Assembly: GCA_965227535.1 (NCBI GenBank)
Contig: OZ245761.1
Coordinates: 2,852,001-2,916,000 of the forward strand
DNA from: SZUA-430 sp965227535
GTDB lineage: Bacteria > Pseudomonadota > Alphaproteobacteria > Micropepsales > Micropepsaceae
DNA: 64,000 bases
Direction: 5' to 3'
Part shown: piece after piece, positions 17,093 through 26,125 of the stretch
Position numbering within the stretch: position 1 is the first letter of the stretch
How the letters are laid out: each line of letters begins with the position of its first letter
The notes under the pieces: model-generated
Seen by the model: only the letters and a program-made list of their open reading frames with translations
Database searches by the model: none
What the model was told of the DNA's origin: nothing
Position numbers and translations under genes: made by a program

Positions 17093-18298
17093 TTAGACGC
17101 GTTCGATGATGGTGGCGGTGCCCATGCCGGCGCCGACGCACAGCGTCACCAACGCCGTCGTCTTGTTGCGCCGCTCAAGCTCGTCCAACACCGTGCCCAA
17201 AATCATCGCGCCGGTGGCGCCCAACGGATGCCCCATCGCGATCGCGCCGCCGTTCACGTTGACCTTGTCGTGCGGAATGTTGAGGTGCTTCATGAACCGC
17301 AACACGACCGATGCAAACGCTTCGTTGAGTTCGTAAAGGTCGATGTCCTCAACCTTCATGCCCGCGCGCTTCAACACCTTCTCGGTCACATAAGTCGGAC
17401 CCGTCAGCATGATCGAAGGCTCGGACCCGATCGACGCAAACGCGCGAATGCGCGCCCGCGGCTTCAAGCCCGCCGCGCGGCCGGCTTCCTTCGTGCCCAT
17501 CAAAACGGCCGCCGCACCGTCGACGATGCCCGACGAGTTGCCCGCGTGATGCACGTGATTGATCTGCTCGACTTCCGGATAACGCTGCTGCGCGACAGCG
17601 TCGAACGCGAACTCGCCCGGCATCTGGAACGCCGGCTGTAACGAAGCCAACGACTGCATCGTCGTATCCGGACGCATATGCTCGTCATGATCCAGAATGG
17701 TGAGGCCGTTGATGTCCTTCACCGGCGTGACCGACTTCTTGAAGTAGCCGTTCTTCCACGCATGCTGCGCGCGCTTCTGGCTCTCGACCGAATACGCGTC
17801 GACGTCGTCGCGCGAAAACCCTTCCAGCGTCGCAATCAAATCGGCGCCGATACCCTGCGGCGAGAAATAGCTCTTAATGGCAATCGCAGGATCCGTCGCC
17901 CAGGCGCCACCCGAAGCGCCCATGCCGACGCGGCTCATCGATTCGACGCCGCCGCCGATCGTCAAGTCGGACTGCCCCGACATCACCTGCGCCGCCGCCA
18001 TGTTGCAGGCCTCAAGTCCCGACGCGCAGAAGCGGTTAATCTGCACACCGGCAACGCTCTCGTCGTAGTCCGCGTTCAAGACCGCGATACGCGCGATGTT
18101 CGAACCCTGCTCGCCGACCGGATCGACGCAGCCGAAGATCACGTCGTCCACTTTCGACGTATCAAGGTTATTGCGGTCGCGGATGTTGCGCAGCACTTGG
18201 CTACCCAATTCCAGCGCCGTCACTTCATGAAGCGCGCCATCCTTGCGGCCTTTGCCGCGCGGCGTGCGCACGGTGTCGTAAACGAAACATTCAGTCAT
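17093..18298 (-). CDS. fadA-like: Acetyl-CoA C-acetyltransferase (FadA/FadI-type thiolase)
   Basis: A 401-residue thiolase with nucleophile Cys in INRFCASGLEACNM (about residue 90), His in GHPLGATGAMIL, and Cys in LCVGAGMGTATI. It catalyses the last, thiolytic step of beta-oxidation, partnered with the downstream FadB-like enzyme. The start ATG has a strong GGAGG upstream. It is the fourth gene of the run beginning with the MerR regulator at 20598. Unlike the thiolase at 7314-8513 it has the canonical CASG loop. Confidence 0.94.
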   Translation of the reverse strand: MTECFVYDTVRTPRGKGRKDGALHEVTALELGSQVLRNIRDRNNLDTSKVDDVIFGCVDPVGEQGSNIARIAVLNADYDESVAGVQINRFCASGLEACNMAAAQVMSGQSDLTIGGGVESMSRVGMGASGGAWATDPAIAIKSYFSPQGIGADLIATLEGFSRDDVDAYSVESQKRAQHAWKNGYFKKSVTPVKDINGLTILDHDEHMRPDTTMQSLASLQPAFQMPGEFAFDAVAQQRYPEVEQINHVHHAGNSSGIVDGAAAVLMGTKEAGRAAGLKPRARIRAFASIGSEPSIMLTGPTYVTEKVLKRAGMKVEDIDLYELNEAFASVVLRFMKHLNIPHDKVNVNGGAIAMGHPLGATGAMILGTVLDELERRNKTTALVTLCVGAGMGTATIIERV

Positions 18299-18329
18299 GT
18301 TTTTTCCTCCGATTGTCCAAATTCGATCT

Positions 18330-18941
18330 TCAACCGCTCGCCAAAGTGACTTCCATCAGTTCGGCCAGTTCGCCCTCGCCGTCGGCCCGCAACCCATCGA
18401 TCACACGCTGGCGTTCTTCACGTGGCTTGTTCTGGCTTAGCTTTGCCTTACCTTCGATGCGCGTAATCTCCATGCGGATGGGAACGATGGCGCGCGGCAC
18501 CATCTCCCGGATCTGCGGCTTCAACTCGTCGACGGTCCATCCGTTCGGACGCTGGCTCTCGTACCGCTCCGTCATCTGACGCAGCAGATCGAGTTCATTC
18601 TCGCCGACGGCGAGCGGCACGCCGTAGCAATGCACGGCGGAATAGTTCCACGTCGGCACATTTGCCGTCCGGTCCGAAAACCACGTGGGCGACACGTAAG
18701 CGTGCGGCCCCGAAAAGACCACCAAAGCCTCGGCACCGAGAAGCGAACCATGCGGGTTCGCGCGGGCGACGTGTGCATAAAGCGTCCCGAATTTCCCCTC
18801 GTCTCGCTTCAGCATCAACGGAATATGCGTTGCGAAAAGCCCGTTCGGACCGTTGCTGACGACGATCCCGAAATCGCAGGCATCGATCAGATCGTGCTGC
18901 GCCGAAAGCGCGTCGAGCGCATAGTGTTTGGGAGCGTACAT
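18330..18941 (-). CDS. PaiB-like FMN-binding protein
   Basis: A 203-residue protein of the PaiB family: YAPKHYALDALSAQHDLIDA at the N-terminus, FGIVVSNGPNGLFATHIPLM and WNYSAVHCYG are its recognisable segments. PaiB of Bacillus is described as a negative regulator of sporulation and protease genes, but the split-barrel fold binds FMN and is related to flavin reductases. The ATG at 18941 has GGAGG upstream. It sits inside a beta-oxidation operon, 26 bases after the acyl-CoA dehydrogenase gene, which fits a small flavoprotein role better than sporulation control; that is inference. Confidence 0.85.
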   Translation of the reverse strand: MYAPKHYALDALSAQHDLIDACDFGIVVSNGPNGLFATHIPLMLKRDEGKFGTLYAHVARANPHGSLLGAEALVVFSGPHAYVSPTWFSDRTANVPTWNYSAVHCYGVPLAVGENELDLLRQMTERYESQRPNGWTVDELKPQIREMVPRAIVPIRMEITRIEGKAKLSQNKPREERQRVIDGLRADGEGELAELMEVTLASG

Positions 18942-18967
18942 GGGGCGTCCTCCGTAGCGCCGCCGCC

Positions 18968-20125
18968 TTACAACGACCGCGCAATAAGCAGCTTCATAAT
19001 CTCGTTCGTGCCGCCGTAAATCTTCTGCACGCGGCTGTCCGCATACATCCGCGCGATCGGATACTCGTTCATGTACCCGTACCCACCGTGCAACTGCAGA
19101 CACTCGTCCACCACGCGGCACTGCACTTCCGTCAGCCACAGCTTCGCCATCGACGCCATGAACGGATCGAGCTTGCCCTCGAGCAGCAACCCGGTCGCGT
19201 GATTGCAAAACACCTTCGCGACCGTCGCCTCCGTCTTGCACTCCGCGAGCTTGAACTGCGTGTTCTGAAACTCGATCAGCTGCTTGCCGAACGCCTTGCG
19301 TTCTTTGACGTAGGCGATCGTGTGCTCCATCGCCCGCTCGATCACCGCCATCGCCTGCAGCGCAATGATCAACCGCTCTTGCGGCAGCTGCTGCATGAGA
19401 TGCACGAACCCGCGCCCCTCATCCATGCCGATCAAATTCGACGTCGGCACGCGCACCTCGTCGAAGAAGAGCTCCGCCGTGTCGTTCGCCTTCTGCCCGA
19501 TCTTCTCAAGCACCCGCCCGCGCCGGAATCCCTGAACCTCATCCGTCTCGACGACGATCAGCGACGTCCCCTTCGACCCCTGCGTCGGATCGGTTTTGCA
19601 GACGACGATGATGAAATTCGCCGTGCCGCCGTTGGTGATGAACGTCTTCGACCCGTTGATCACATAGTGATTGCCGTCGCGCTTTGCTGTCGTCTTGATC
19701 GACTGAAGATCCGACCCAGTCCCCGGCTCCGTCATCGCGATCGCGGCCACCAACTCGCCCGACGCCAGCCGCGGCAACCACCGCTTCTTCTGTTCTTCGG
19801 AACCGCAATGGAAAATGTACGGCGCCACGATCGCGTTGTGCAGAACGATGCCCCACCCGTCGATGCCGAGCCGGCCCAGCAAATCGATCAGCACCGCCTC
19901 ATGCGCAAACGACCCGCCCGCGCCGCCGTATTCTTCCGGCGTCGACGCGCACAACAACCCCGCCTGCCCCGCTTTGGTCCAGGTCGCGCGATCGACGTGC
20001 TGCTGTTTGATCCACTTTTCGGAATGCGGAACGCACTCGCGCTCCATGAACTTCCGCGCTTCACCTTCGAAGACCTTAAGGTCCTCCGTCATCCATGCGG
20101 CCGTTTCGACCTGCAGAACGCCCAT
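18968..20125 (-). CDS. Acyl-CoA dehydrogenase
   Basis: Complete 385-residue acyl-CoA dehydrogenase. It shows AMTEPGTGSDLQSIKTTA, KTFITNGGTANFII, the helix LPQERLIIAL with the likely catalytic Glu, KERKAFGKQL, LQLHGGYGYMNEYPIAR, and IYGGTNEIMKLLIARSL at the C-terminus. The medium-chain Glu376 position is Gly. It is the second gene of the MerR-led operon, 29 bases after the regulator stop. Because the operon carries a LiuR-type site, a branched short-chain or fatty acyl-CoA substrate is likely; specificity is not determined. Confidence 0.93.
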   Translation of the reverse strand: MGVLQVETAAWMTEDLKVFEGEARKFMERECVPHSEKWIKQQHVDRATWTKAGQAGLLCASTPEEYGGAGGSFAHEAVLIDLLGRLGIDGWGIVLHNAIVAPYIFHCGSEEQKKRWLPRLASGELVAAIAMTEPGTGSDLQSIKTTAKRDGNHYVINGSKTFITNGGTANFIIVVCKTDPTQGSKGTSLIVVETDEVQGFRRGRVLEKIGQKANDTAELFFDEVRVPTSNLIGMDEGRGFVHLMQQLPQERLIIALQAMAVIERAMEHTIAYVKERKAFGKQLIEFQNTQFKLAECKTEATVAKVFCNHATGLLLEGKLDPFMASMAKLWLTEVQCRVVDECLQLHGGYGYMNEYPIARMYADSRVQKIYGGTNEIMKLLIARSL

Positions 20126-20154
20126 GCTTCCACCCGTTTTGTATTCTTTGTTTT

Positions 20155-20598
20155 TTAGTCGTGTACGCCGGAGTTAACCGAGAACCCGATCAAACGTCCG
20201 TGCGGCTCTTCCGCTTTATGGTGCGGATCCTTCTCCGACAGCAACACCTCGATCCGCGCGCGCGCGGTGCGAAGCTCTTCAAGCGCGTGTTCGATGTCGG
20301 CGCGTTGACGCTCCAGCAAACTGATGCGCTCCGAGAACTTGCGCACCGTCACCGCAAGCTGCGTCACCTGCCCGTCGTTGATGTCGTAGAGATCGAGCAT
20401 CTCCTTGATCTCGATCAGCGAGAACCCAACCCGCTTGCCGCGCAGAATAAGCGCCAGCCGAACCCGATCGCGCGGCGAATAGATGCGCGACTGCCCGTGG
20501 CGTGTCGGTTTGATGAGTTCTTCGTCTTCATAAAAACGAATGGCGCGCGGCGTAATGCCGAACTCAGCCGCCAATTCGCTTATCGAATAGGTCTTCAT
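20155..20598 (-). CDS. liuR-like: MerR family regulator, LiuR-like
   Basis: A 147-residue MerR-type activator/repressor. The winged helix-turn-helix reads SISELAAEFGITPRAIRFYE followed by DEELIKPTRHGQSRIY; the dimerisation coiled coil covers about residues 80-118 (FSERISLLERQRADIEHALE). No metal-binding Cys cluster is present, so a metal sensor is unlikely. LiuR is the MerR-family regulator of leucine/isovalerate catabolism in proteobacteria, and the palindrome 46-61 bases upstream matches that type of site. It heads an operon of acyl-CoA dehydrogenase, PaiB-like protein, thiolase and FadB-like enzyme, and probably regulates itself. Confidence 0.88.
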   Translation of the reverse strand: MKTYSISELAAEFGITPRAIRFYEDEELIKPTRHGQSRIYSPRDRVRLALILRGKRVGFSLIEIKEMLDLYDINDGQVTQLAVTVRKFSERISLLERQRADIEHALEELRTARARIEVLLSEKDPHHKAEEPHGRLIGFSVNSGVHD

Positions 20599-20643
20599 AG
20601 GGATAGGACCTCAATTGCAAGCGTGACAGTCCATATACTTCCG

Positions 20644-20659
20644 TTGACGTAAACGTCAA
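20644..20659. promoter_or_regulatory. LiuR-type operator (TTGACGT-AA-ACGTCAA)
   Basis: TTGACGTAAACGTCAA is an inverted repeat with seven-base arms and a two-base centre, in the leader of the MerR gene 46-61 bases upstream of its start. As I recall, LiuR regulators recognise sites built on ACGT half-sites of this form, spaced as expected for MerR proteins. It predicts autoregulation and control of the whole downstream operon. Confidence 0.7.
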
Positions 20660-20751
20660 ATCACATCCCGCAGGATGCATAACCGGTTGAAATACCTCGC
20701 AATAATGAAAGCCGGTAACCCAACCGCCTCCCGGCACAGGCGAGTACATCC

Positions 20752-21522
20752 TTAGTGACGCTGGCGGAAAGCCAACGAGGCCAAGAACCCGGCCAACGCG
20801 GAAAGCAGCACCGCCACGATGCCGTAGAGCGTGGGCTCATACCGGGCGAAGTCCGACAGCCGCCGCTCGATCCCCGTCTTGTCGATGAACAACGTCATCG
20901 AACTCGAACTGGTGACCTGCCCGTGAGCGAACGAATAGACGATCACCTTGAGATTGCCCGCCGGCACATTCGGCGGCAGCGCCACCGTCGTGCGGAACAA
21001 GCTGCCCGACAGGAAACTCACCGCACCTTCATGCTGCGCGTAGACGTCTTGGCGGATCTTCGTCCGCAAAATCGCCTCGCGAAACTCGCGCGGCCCGCCG
21101 ACTGAGCCGGGCGCAGGCCCCAGCGCAATGCGGTCCAACCCCAATTCGAATTGATCCAACACGTCGGCGCCCGCGATCTCGCGCAACGGCCGCGTCGACG
21201 ACAGGAAATAGAACCCCGGCACGCCGGCGAAGCTGCGCTCCTCGCGGTTCATGAAGATCGGCCCGACCCGCTCTTTCTTACGAACCGTCACGAAGTACGG
21301 TTTGTCGCTGCGGATCACGACGACGACATCGCGCACCTCGGTCGCCGGCAACGCCGTGCCTTCATCGGTTTCGATGGCGCCGAAAACGACGATGTCCGTG
21401 CCGGTGAAACTCGAGGTGATCTCGATCTTGTCGCGCGAAATACCCGCCGCCAAATCCTCGGCGCGCGCTGAGCCTGCGGACAACGCCGCCGCAATCCCCA
21501 GCGCGGCCAGGATCGCCCTCAT
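20752..21522 (-). CDS. TIGR02186-type periplasmic/membrane protein
   Basis: A 256-residue protein with signal peptide MRAILAALGIAAALSAGSARA, an extracytoplasmic domain (EITSSFTGTDIVVFGAIE; RDVVVVIRSDKPYFVTVRKK), and a C-terminal membrane helix (GIVAVLLSALAGFLASLAF). I recognise it as the TIGR02186 family, repeatedly found beside TauE/SafE exporters in alphaproteobacteria. Its start overlaps the stop of the TauE gene by 4 bases (ATGA), so they are one unit. A role as accessory subunit of sulfite or sulfonate export follows from that linkage, not from any motif. Confidence 0.82.
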   Translation of the reverse strand: MRAILAALGIAAALSAGSARAEDLAAGISRDKIEITSSFTGTDIVVFGAIETDEGTALPATEVRDVVVVIRSDKPYFVTVRKKERVGPIFMNREERSFAGVPGFYFLSSTRPLREIAGADVLDQFELGLDRIALGPAPGSVGGPREFREAILRTKIRQDVYAQHEGAVSFLSGSLFRTTVALPPNVPAGNLKVIVYSFAHGQVTSSSSMTLFIDKTGIERRLSDFARYEPTLYGIVAVLLSALAGFLASLAFRQRH

Positions 21523-22442
21523 TCGATCCCCTCGATGGACAGATTGAACGGATCCGCCGGCGGCCAGACGAGATCAAACCCAAGGCGCAAACAGATCATC
21601 AACACCAGCGCCGCCAGGCAAAGCCTCAGCCAATCGCTCCGCAGCCGCTCGCCATAACGAATACCGAACTGCGCGCCGAACACCCCGCCCACGATCAACA
21701 GGGCCGCCAGGATCGCATCGACGCTCTGGTTCGTGATCGCGTGCAGCAAGGTCGAAAACGCCGCCACAAAGATAATCTGGAACAGCGACGTGCCAATCAC
21801 GATCGAGGTCGGCATGCGCAGCAGATAGATCATCGCCGGGACGAGAATAAAGCCGCCGCCGACGCCCATGATGACGGCAAGCAACCCGATCAGTACGCCG
21901 AGCAAAGCCGGCGGTATCGCGCTGATGTAGAGCTTCGACCGCTGAAACCGCATCTTCAGCGGCCAGCCATGCACCCAATAATGCCCGCCAGGTTCGCGCC
22001 GAACCGAGCCGACGCTGGATCCGCCATGCCGGATGGTCTGCACGCTCTCCCAAAACATCAGCCCGCCGACCGAGCCCAGAAAGATCACATAGGACAGCGA
22101 GATGAAGAGGTCCGCCTGCCCGGCCGCCTTCAACGCATTGAACACCTGGATGCCAAGGACCGAGCCCACGAGTCCCCCTCCCAGGAGGACGCCGCCCATC
22201 TTGAAATCGACATTGCCCTTGCGCCAGTGCGTGATCACCCCTGACACGGACGACGCCACGATCTGCGTCGACTGCGTAGCGACGGCGACCGCCGGCGGAA
22301 TGCCCCAGAACATGAGAAAGGGCGTCAGGATGAACCCGCCGCCCACACCGAACATGCCCGACAAAAACCCCACGGCCGCACCGAGGCCGATGATGAGGAA
22401 TATGTTCACCGGCATCTCGGCGATGGGCAGATAAATTTGCAT
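21519..22442 (-). CDS. TauE/SafE family sulfite/anion exporter
   Basis: An integral membrane permease of 307 residues with about eight helices. The two pseudo-repeats are visible as GMFGVGGGFILTPFLMFW near the N-terminus and IMGVGGGFILVPAMIYL in the second half. The family exports sulfite, sulfoacetate or other small anions. The ATG at 22442 (MQIYLPIAEM) is preferred to a 15-codon longer frame; no clear ribosome site precedes it. It is coupled to the TIGR02186 gene by a 4-base overlap. Substrate not determined. Confidence 0.87.
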   Translation of the reverse strand: MQIYLPIAEMPVNIFLIIGLGAAVGFLSGMFGVGGGFILTPFLMFWGIPPAVAVATQSTQIVASSVSGVITHWRKGNVDFKMGGVLLGGGLVGSVLGIQVFNALKAAGQADLFISLSYVIFLGSVGGLMFWESVQTIRHGGSSVGSVRREPGGHYWVHGWPLKMRFQRSKLYISAIPPALLGVLIGLLAVIMGVGGGFILVPAMIYLLRMPTSIVIGTSLFQIIFVAAFSTLLHAITNQSVDAILAALLIVGGVFGAQFGIRYGERLRSDWLRLCLAALVLMICLRLGFDLVWPPADPFNLSIEGIE

Positions 22443-22568
22443 GAGTGCCGTGCGGGTCGATCGCGACGCGGGAGGCGACGTCCCCACGCTTAACCCGCGC
22501 CGCAGCGTCTGGCTAGTTCACGTCGTCACAACTGTGAACATTGGTCGCGGCACGAAGCGTCGGGATGC

Positions 22569-25500
22569 TTAACCGGCGAACGCGGGCGCCTCGTTGGCGG
22601 TCGGGTTCATCGGCTTCGGTTGGAATTTACGCGCCGCTTCGAGCGAGAGCGCAATGTCGGCCGCGCTCATCGTCTTCTTGAGCTGCTCAAGGCGCTCCGC
22701 GGCGCCCGAGTCGCCCTGGCTCGCCGCGATCGCGTACCACTTCGCCGCTTCGTTCGTGTTCTTCTCCGTGCCCATCCCGCGCTCCAGCAGGATGCCCAGA
22801 TTGTACTGCGAGTCAGCAAGCCCGTAGTCCGCGCCTTCGCGGAACCAGCGCGCCGCTTCCTGGAAGTTCTGGCCGACGCCCGTGCCGTCCGCGAACAGCA
22901 CCGCAAGATTGTGCATCGCCTTGCGATTGCCGCCCTTCGCCGCGCGTTCGTACCAATTCTTAGCCTGCACCAAATCCTTCGGCGCACCGACGCCGCGCTC
23001 ATAGATGGCGCCCAGGCGATACTCGGCGACCGTGAGACCTTGCTGCGCGGCTTTCGTCACCAACGACGCGGCTTTCGCGTCATCCTTTGCAACGCCGCGG
23101 CCTTCCGCATAGCGCAGGCCCAGCAAGAACTGCGCATTCACGTCGCCACGAACCGCGCCCGCTTCAAGATTGGCGATGGTCACGTCCGGCGGCGCACCAC
23201 CTGGCAAGACCGATGTCCCCGCCGTGAACGACGCCGGCGGCGTGTCGCTCGTGGGAACGCCCATGCCGTTGGGCTCAACCGCGACGCTCGCCGCACCCGA
23301 CGCACCGGCTTCCGGCGCGGACGGCGGCGCGAACTCGGCCGGCGACCCGGCGCTGGCCGAATTGCCCGAGCTGGCAGGCCCGTTCAAAATCTCGCCGATG
23401 CTGGCGCCCGGATCGGGACGATTGATCTCGTCGTCACCGCCGCCCGGCAGCGTGAAGAGCAGTGCAATAATACCGGCGATCACAGCCAATCCCGCGATCG
23501 CGATGATCACAAGCCGCCCGACCTTGCGACCCTGACCCTCTTCGGCACTCGGGAACTTCGGACGACGATGCGCCACGCGATCGGCTTCGGCCTCAGCCGC
23601 AGCCTTCGCGGCGCGGCGCGCCTGCGTCAGGAAATCTTCCTTCTTCGGCTGGAACGGCGTTTCGTCCAATCCGGCCGCGTCGCCGTGGGCCTGCTCGAAG
23701 GCCTGTTCGAACGATTCCGGTTCAAGATCCGGCAACTCGGTTGTCGGCGGCGGCGTCGACAGCGTACCGGCCATGATCGTCTGCAACGCCGAGACCGAGA
23801 ATCCATCATCGGCTTTCGGCGGCGGCAGATCGTCCATGAACGACGGAGGCGGCGGTGTCATCCCCGACAGTGCCTTGGCCGTCGTCGTCGAGAACGGTGG
23901 GAAGTCCGGCGTCTCGTCGAGCGCGGCCGGCGGCGGGCTGATCGGCGGCGGCGGCGAATAGGGTGGCGATGAACTCAGCGCGGCCGGATGCGTGCTGTGC
24001 CGGCCCGAAAACGACTCGAGCGGCACGGCCTCAGCAGCCGCCTTCGCGACCAGGCCATCGACCGTCAGCCGCAAGCCGCCGATCGCTTCCTTGTGCTTCT
24101 TGTCCGAAACTTCCAGACGCTGCGTCAGTGCCTTCAGCGAATCCTCGACAACGCGCGAAGACTCGGACGCGACCTCTTCGAACCGGCGGTTGATCGTCTG
24201 CAGCGACTGCGTCTGCTTCTTTTCCGAATCGTCCAGACGCGTCGAAATCGTCTTCAGCGCACTCGACACCGTCGACACGGAATCGGCCGCGCGACGCTCG
24301 CCGTCCTCGATCTTCGTCGTCAACGCTTCCAGCGTCGATCCGATCGCGCTCAGCGACCCCGCAAGCGGACCGTTGACCGGATCCGAGACGAGATCGAGCC
24401 GCTCCGTCAAACCGTCGAACGTGCTCGACAGCGTATCGACCGAGCGCTTCAGCGCCGCGAAGGCTTCCGGATGAACGGCGCTCTTCGACGCGCTCTCTTC
24501 CACGCGCTCGCTCAGGCTTTCGACCGACTTCTTCAGCGACGCAAACTGCTCGGGCTGAATCGCGTTCTTGGCCGCCGACGTCTGCGCCAAGCGCCCGTCG
24601 ATCGAACTCAGCTGGCCGCGCATCTCGTCGAACATCGACGACGACCGCGCTTCCAAAGCGTCAAGCCGCGCCGAAACGCCTTCCGAGACGCTCTTCGAGT
24701 TGCTGTTGACCTGCGCGACGGTCTTTTCCGTCGTGTCGACCCGCGAACCCAACTCGCGCATGAACTTCGCGAGCTGCGAAATGTCTTCGCGCGACCGCTT
24801 CTCGGAATCGGCAACGTCGTGACGGACGTCGTTGATCCACGTCTCAAGACGCGTCAGCGCATCCTTGTTCGGGAACTCGGCCTTCGCCTGCTCCATCTCG
24901 CCCAGCCGCTTCTGCAGCTGCCCCAGCGTCACCTCAAGCCGGCTGAGTGCGTCCTTGTAGACAGGCTCCGGCTTCGCCGCTTCGATGTCGCCGAGCCGCT
25001 TCTGCAATTGCCCAAGCGCCGTCTCAAGCTTGCCGATCGCATCCTTGCTCGGCCACTCGACGTTGCCGGCCTCGATGTCGTTCATGCGCTTCTGAACGCT
25101 GCGCACGGTTGTCTCGAGTGACTCGAACGCATGCACCTGATCGCGGGCCGACTGGGCCAACGCGTCGGCGGCACTCGTGAACGCCACGTCGGCGAGATGC
25201 TTCACCCGCTCGGCGGCGTCGATGCGATCCTGCATCGCAGCGACCGATTGATTGACGGTCGCGATCGCCGTCTGCGCGCGGCGTTCCGAACTTTCCAGCC
25301 GGTCGGCCATATCACGCAGGCCATGCGCCACGACGGCGAACTCGCTGCCGCGCAGCTGATTGTCGAACTGCTGCGCCTGCGGATCCTGCTGCGGCTGGCC
25401 CTGCGGATGCTGCGGATATTGCTGCGGCTGCTGTTGCTCATAGCGCGGCTGCTGTTGCTGCTCGTAGCGCGCTTGCGGCTGTTGCTGGTCGTACCGCGGC

Positions 25501-25856
25501 TGCTGCTCATAGCGCGGCTCTTGGCGTTGCGGCACCGCGTTGGCGATGTGCTGCTGGAACGCCTGTGAATAAGACTGGGGCTGCGCCTGGGGAACGGCGT
25601 GCGGATAACGCAGGCTCGGCAACGGCGGCTGATACTGCGGATTGGGCTGCGGACCATAGGTCCCGTCGCCCGGTTGATAGGCCTGATTATAAGCCTGTGA
25701 ATAACCTGAGGAGCCGCCGCCAGGACGACCCTCGGTCATGATGAGTTGGGTGAGATACTCGCCAAGGCTAACGCCCGCGCGCCGCGCCGCAAGCTGCGCC
25801 GCCTCACGAGCTTCCGCCTCGATCCCCTTCACATTCCACGGAACGCCGGGCCGCAT
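22569..25856 (-). CDS. podJ: PodJ-like polar localisation protein with Sel1 repeats
   Basis: A 1095-residue single-pass membrane protein matching PodJ, the polar organizer of Caulobacterales. The N-terminal cytoplasmic block PWNVKGIEAEAREAAQLAAR is a PodJ hallmark. Then come a Gln/Tyr/Pro-rich repeat tract (about 70-150), long coiled coils (about 180-640), a Pro-rich linker, a membrane helix at about 779-803, and a periplasmic part with four Sel1-like repeats (about 900-1055). In Caulobacter PodJ recruits stalk- and pilus-related factors to the new pole. The ATG at 25856 has GGGGGAA upstream; the longer TTG start at 25865 would sit too close to it. A CtrA box lies upstream. A peptidoglycan-binding C-terminus is not evident. 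Confidence 0.82.
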   Translation of the reverse strand: MRPGVPWNVKGIEAEAREAAQLAARRAGVSLGEYLTQLIMTEGRPGGGSSGYSQAYNQAYQPGDGTYGPQPNPQYQPPLPSLRYPHAVPQAQPQSYSQAFQQHIANAVPQRQEPRYEQQPRYDQQQPQARYEQQQQPRYEQQQPQQYPQHPQGQPQQDPQAQQFDNQLRGSEFAVVAHGLRDMADRLESSERRAQTAIATVNQSVAAMQDRIDAAERVKHLADVAFTSAADALAQSARDQVHAFESLETTVRSVQKRMNDIEAGNVEWPSKDAIGKLETALGQLQKRLGDIEAAKPEPVYKDALSRLEVTLGQLQKRLGEMEQAKAEFPNKDALTRLETWINDVRHDVADSEKRSREDISQLAKFMRELGSRVDTTEKTVAQVNSNSKSVSEGVSARLDALEARSSSMFDEMRGQLSSIDGRLAQTSAAKNAIQPEQFASLKKSVESLSERVEESASKSAVHPEAFAALKRSVDTLSSTFDGLTERLDLVSDPVNGPLAGSLSAIGSTLEALTTKIEDGERRAADSVSTVSSALKTISTRLDDSEKKQTQSLQTINRRFEEVASESSRVVEDSLKALTQRLEVSDKKHKEAIGGLRLTVDGLVAKAAAEAVPLESFSGRHSTHPAALSSSPPYSPPPPISPPPAALDETPDFPPFSTTTAKALSGMTPPPPSFMDDLPPPKADDGFSVSALQTIMAGTLSTPPPTTELPDLEPESFEQAFEQAHGDAAGLDETPFQPKKEDFLTQARRAAKAAAEAEADRVAHRRPKFPSAEEGQGRKVGRLVIIAIAGLAVIAGIIALLFTLPGGGDDEINRPDPGASIGEILNGPASSGNSASAGSPAEFAPPSAPEAGASGAASVAVEPNGMGVPTSDTPPASFTAGTSVLPGGAPPDVTIANLEAGAVRGDVNAQFLLGLRYAEGRGVAKDDAKAASLVTKAAQQGLTVAEYRLGAIYERGVGAPKDLVQAKNWYERAAKGGNRKAMHNLAVLFADGTGVGQNFQEAARWFREGADYGLADSQYNLGILLERGMGTEKNTNEAAKWYAIAASQGDSGAAERLEQLKKTMSAADIALSLEAARKFQPKPMNPTANEAPAFAG

Positions 25857-26125
25857 GCGAATCAATTCCCCCGATTTATCAAGCGACGGTAGGTACGCAA
25901 ATATCTTGTGTAAAGCAGACGCGCCCCTACTAGAGCTGCGCGTGTTGCTTTCCTGTCGCGTTAACCTTGATTAACGTTGAAATAGTTAAGAAAAGGTTAA
26001 CTCAGCGTTGCGCGAAAGACTCAAAACAGAGGTCGCGAACAGCAAAATGAAAGCTGTGGGCGCCCCCTGGTTGACGGACTTGCCGAAGGCGCGCGGGCGT
26101 GAGCCGTTGCAGCGAATCTGATTCG
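25857..26125. promoter_or_regulatory. podJ upstream region with CtrA-type boxes
   Basis: An AT-rich leader between podJ and the 3' end of the PdeM gene. TTAA-N7-TTAAC (25986-26001) is a perfect CtrA full site, 130-145 bases upstream of the podJ ATG. A second pair, TTAA-N6-TTAAC at 25961-25975, has one base less spacing. GANTC motifs, the CcrM methylation/GcrA signal, occur beside the start codon (25858-25862) and around 26114-26124. This fits cell-cycle control of podJ as in Caulobacter. Confidence 0.7.

Noticed and set aside
14828..17641. Open frame of 937 codons on the + strand opposite the FadB-like and thiolase genes
   Set aside because: It is antisense to two strongly supported enzymes; its Arg/His-rich product has no motif. 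High third-position GC on the real strand removes stop codons opposite.
25385..25520. Repetitive CTGCTG-like tract considered as a tandem repeat locus
   Set aside because: It encodes the Gln-rich segment of PodJ in frame; a low-complexity coding region explains it.
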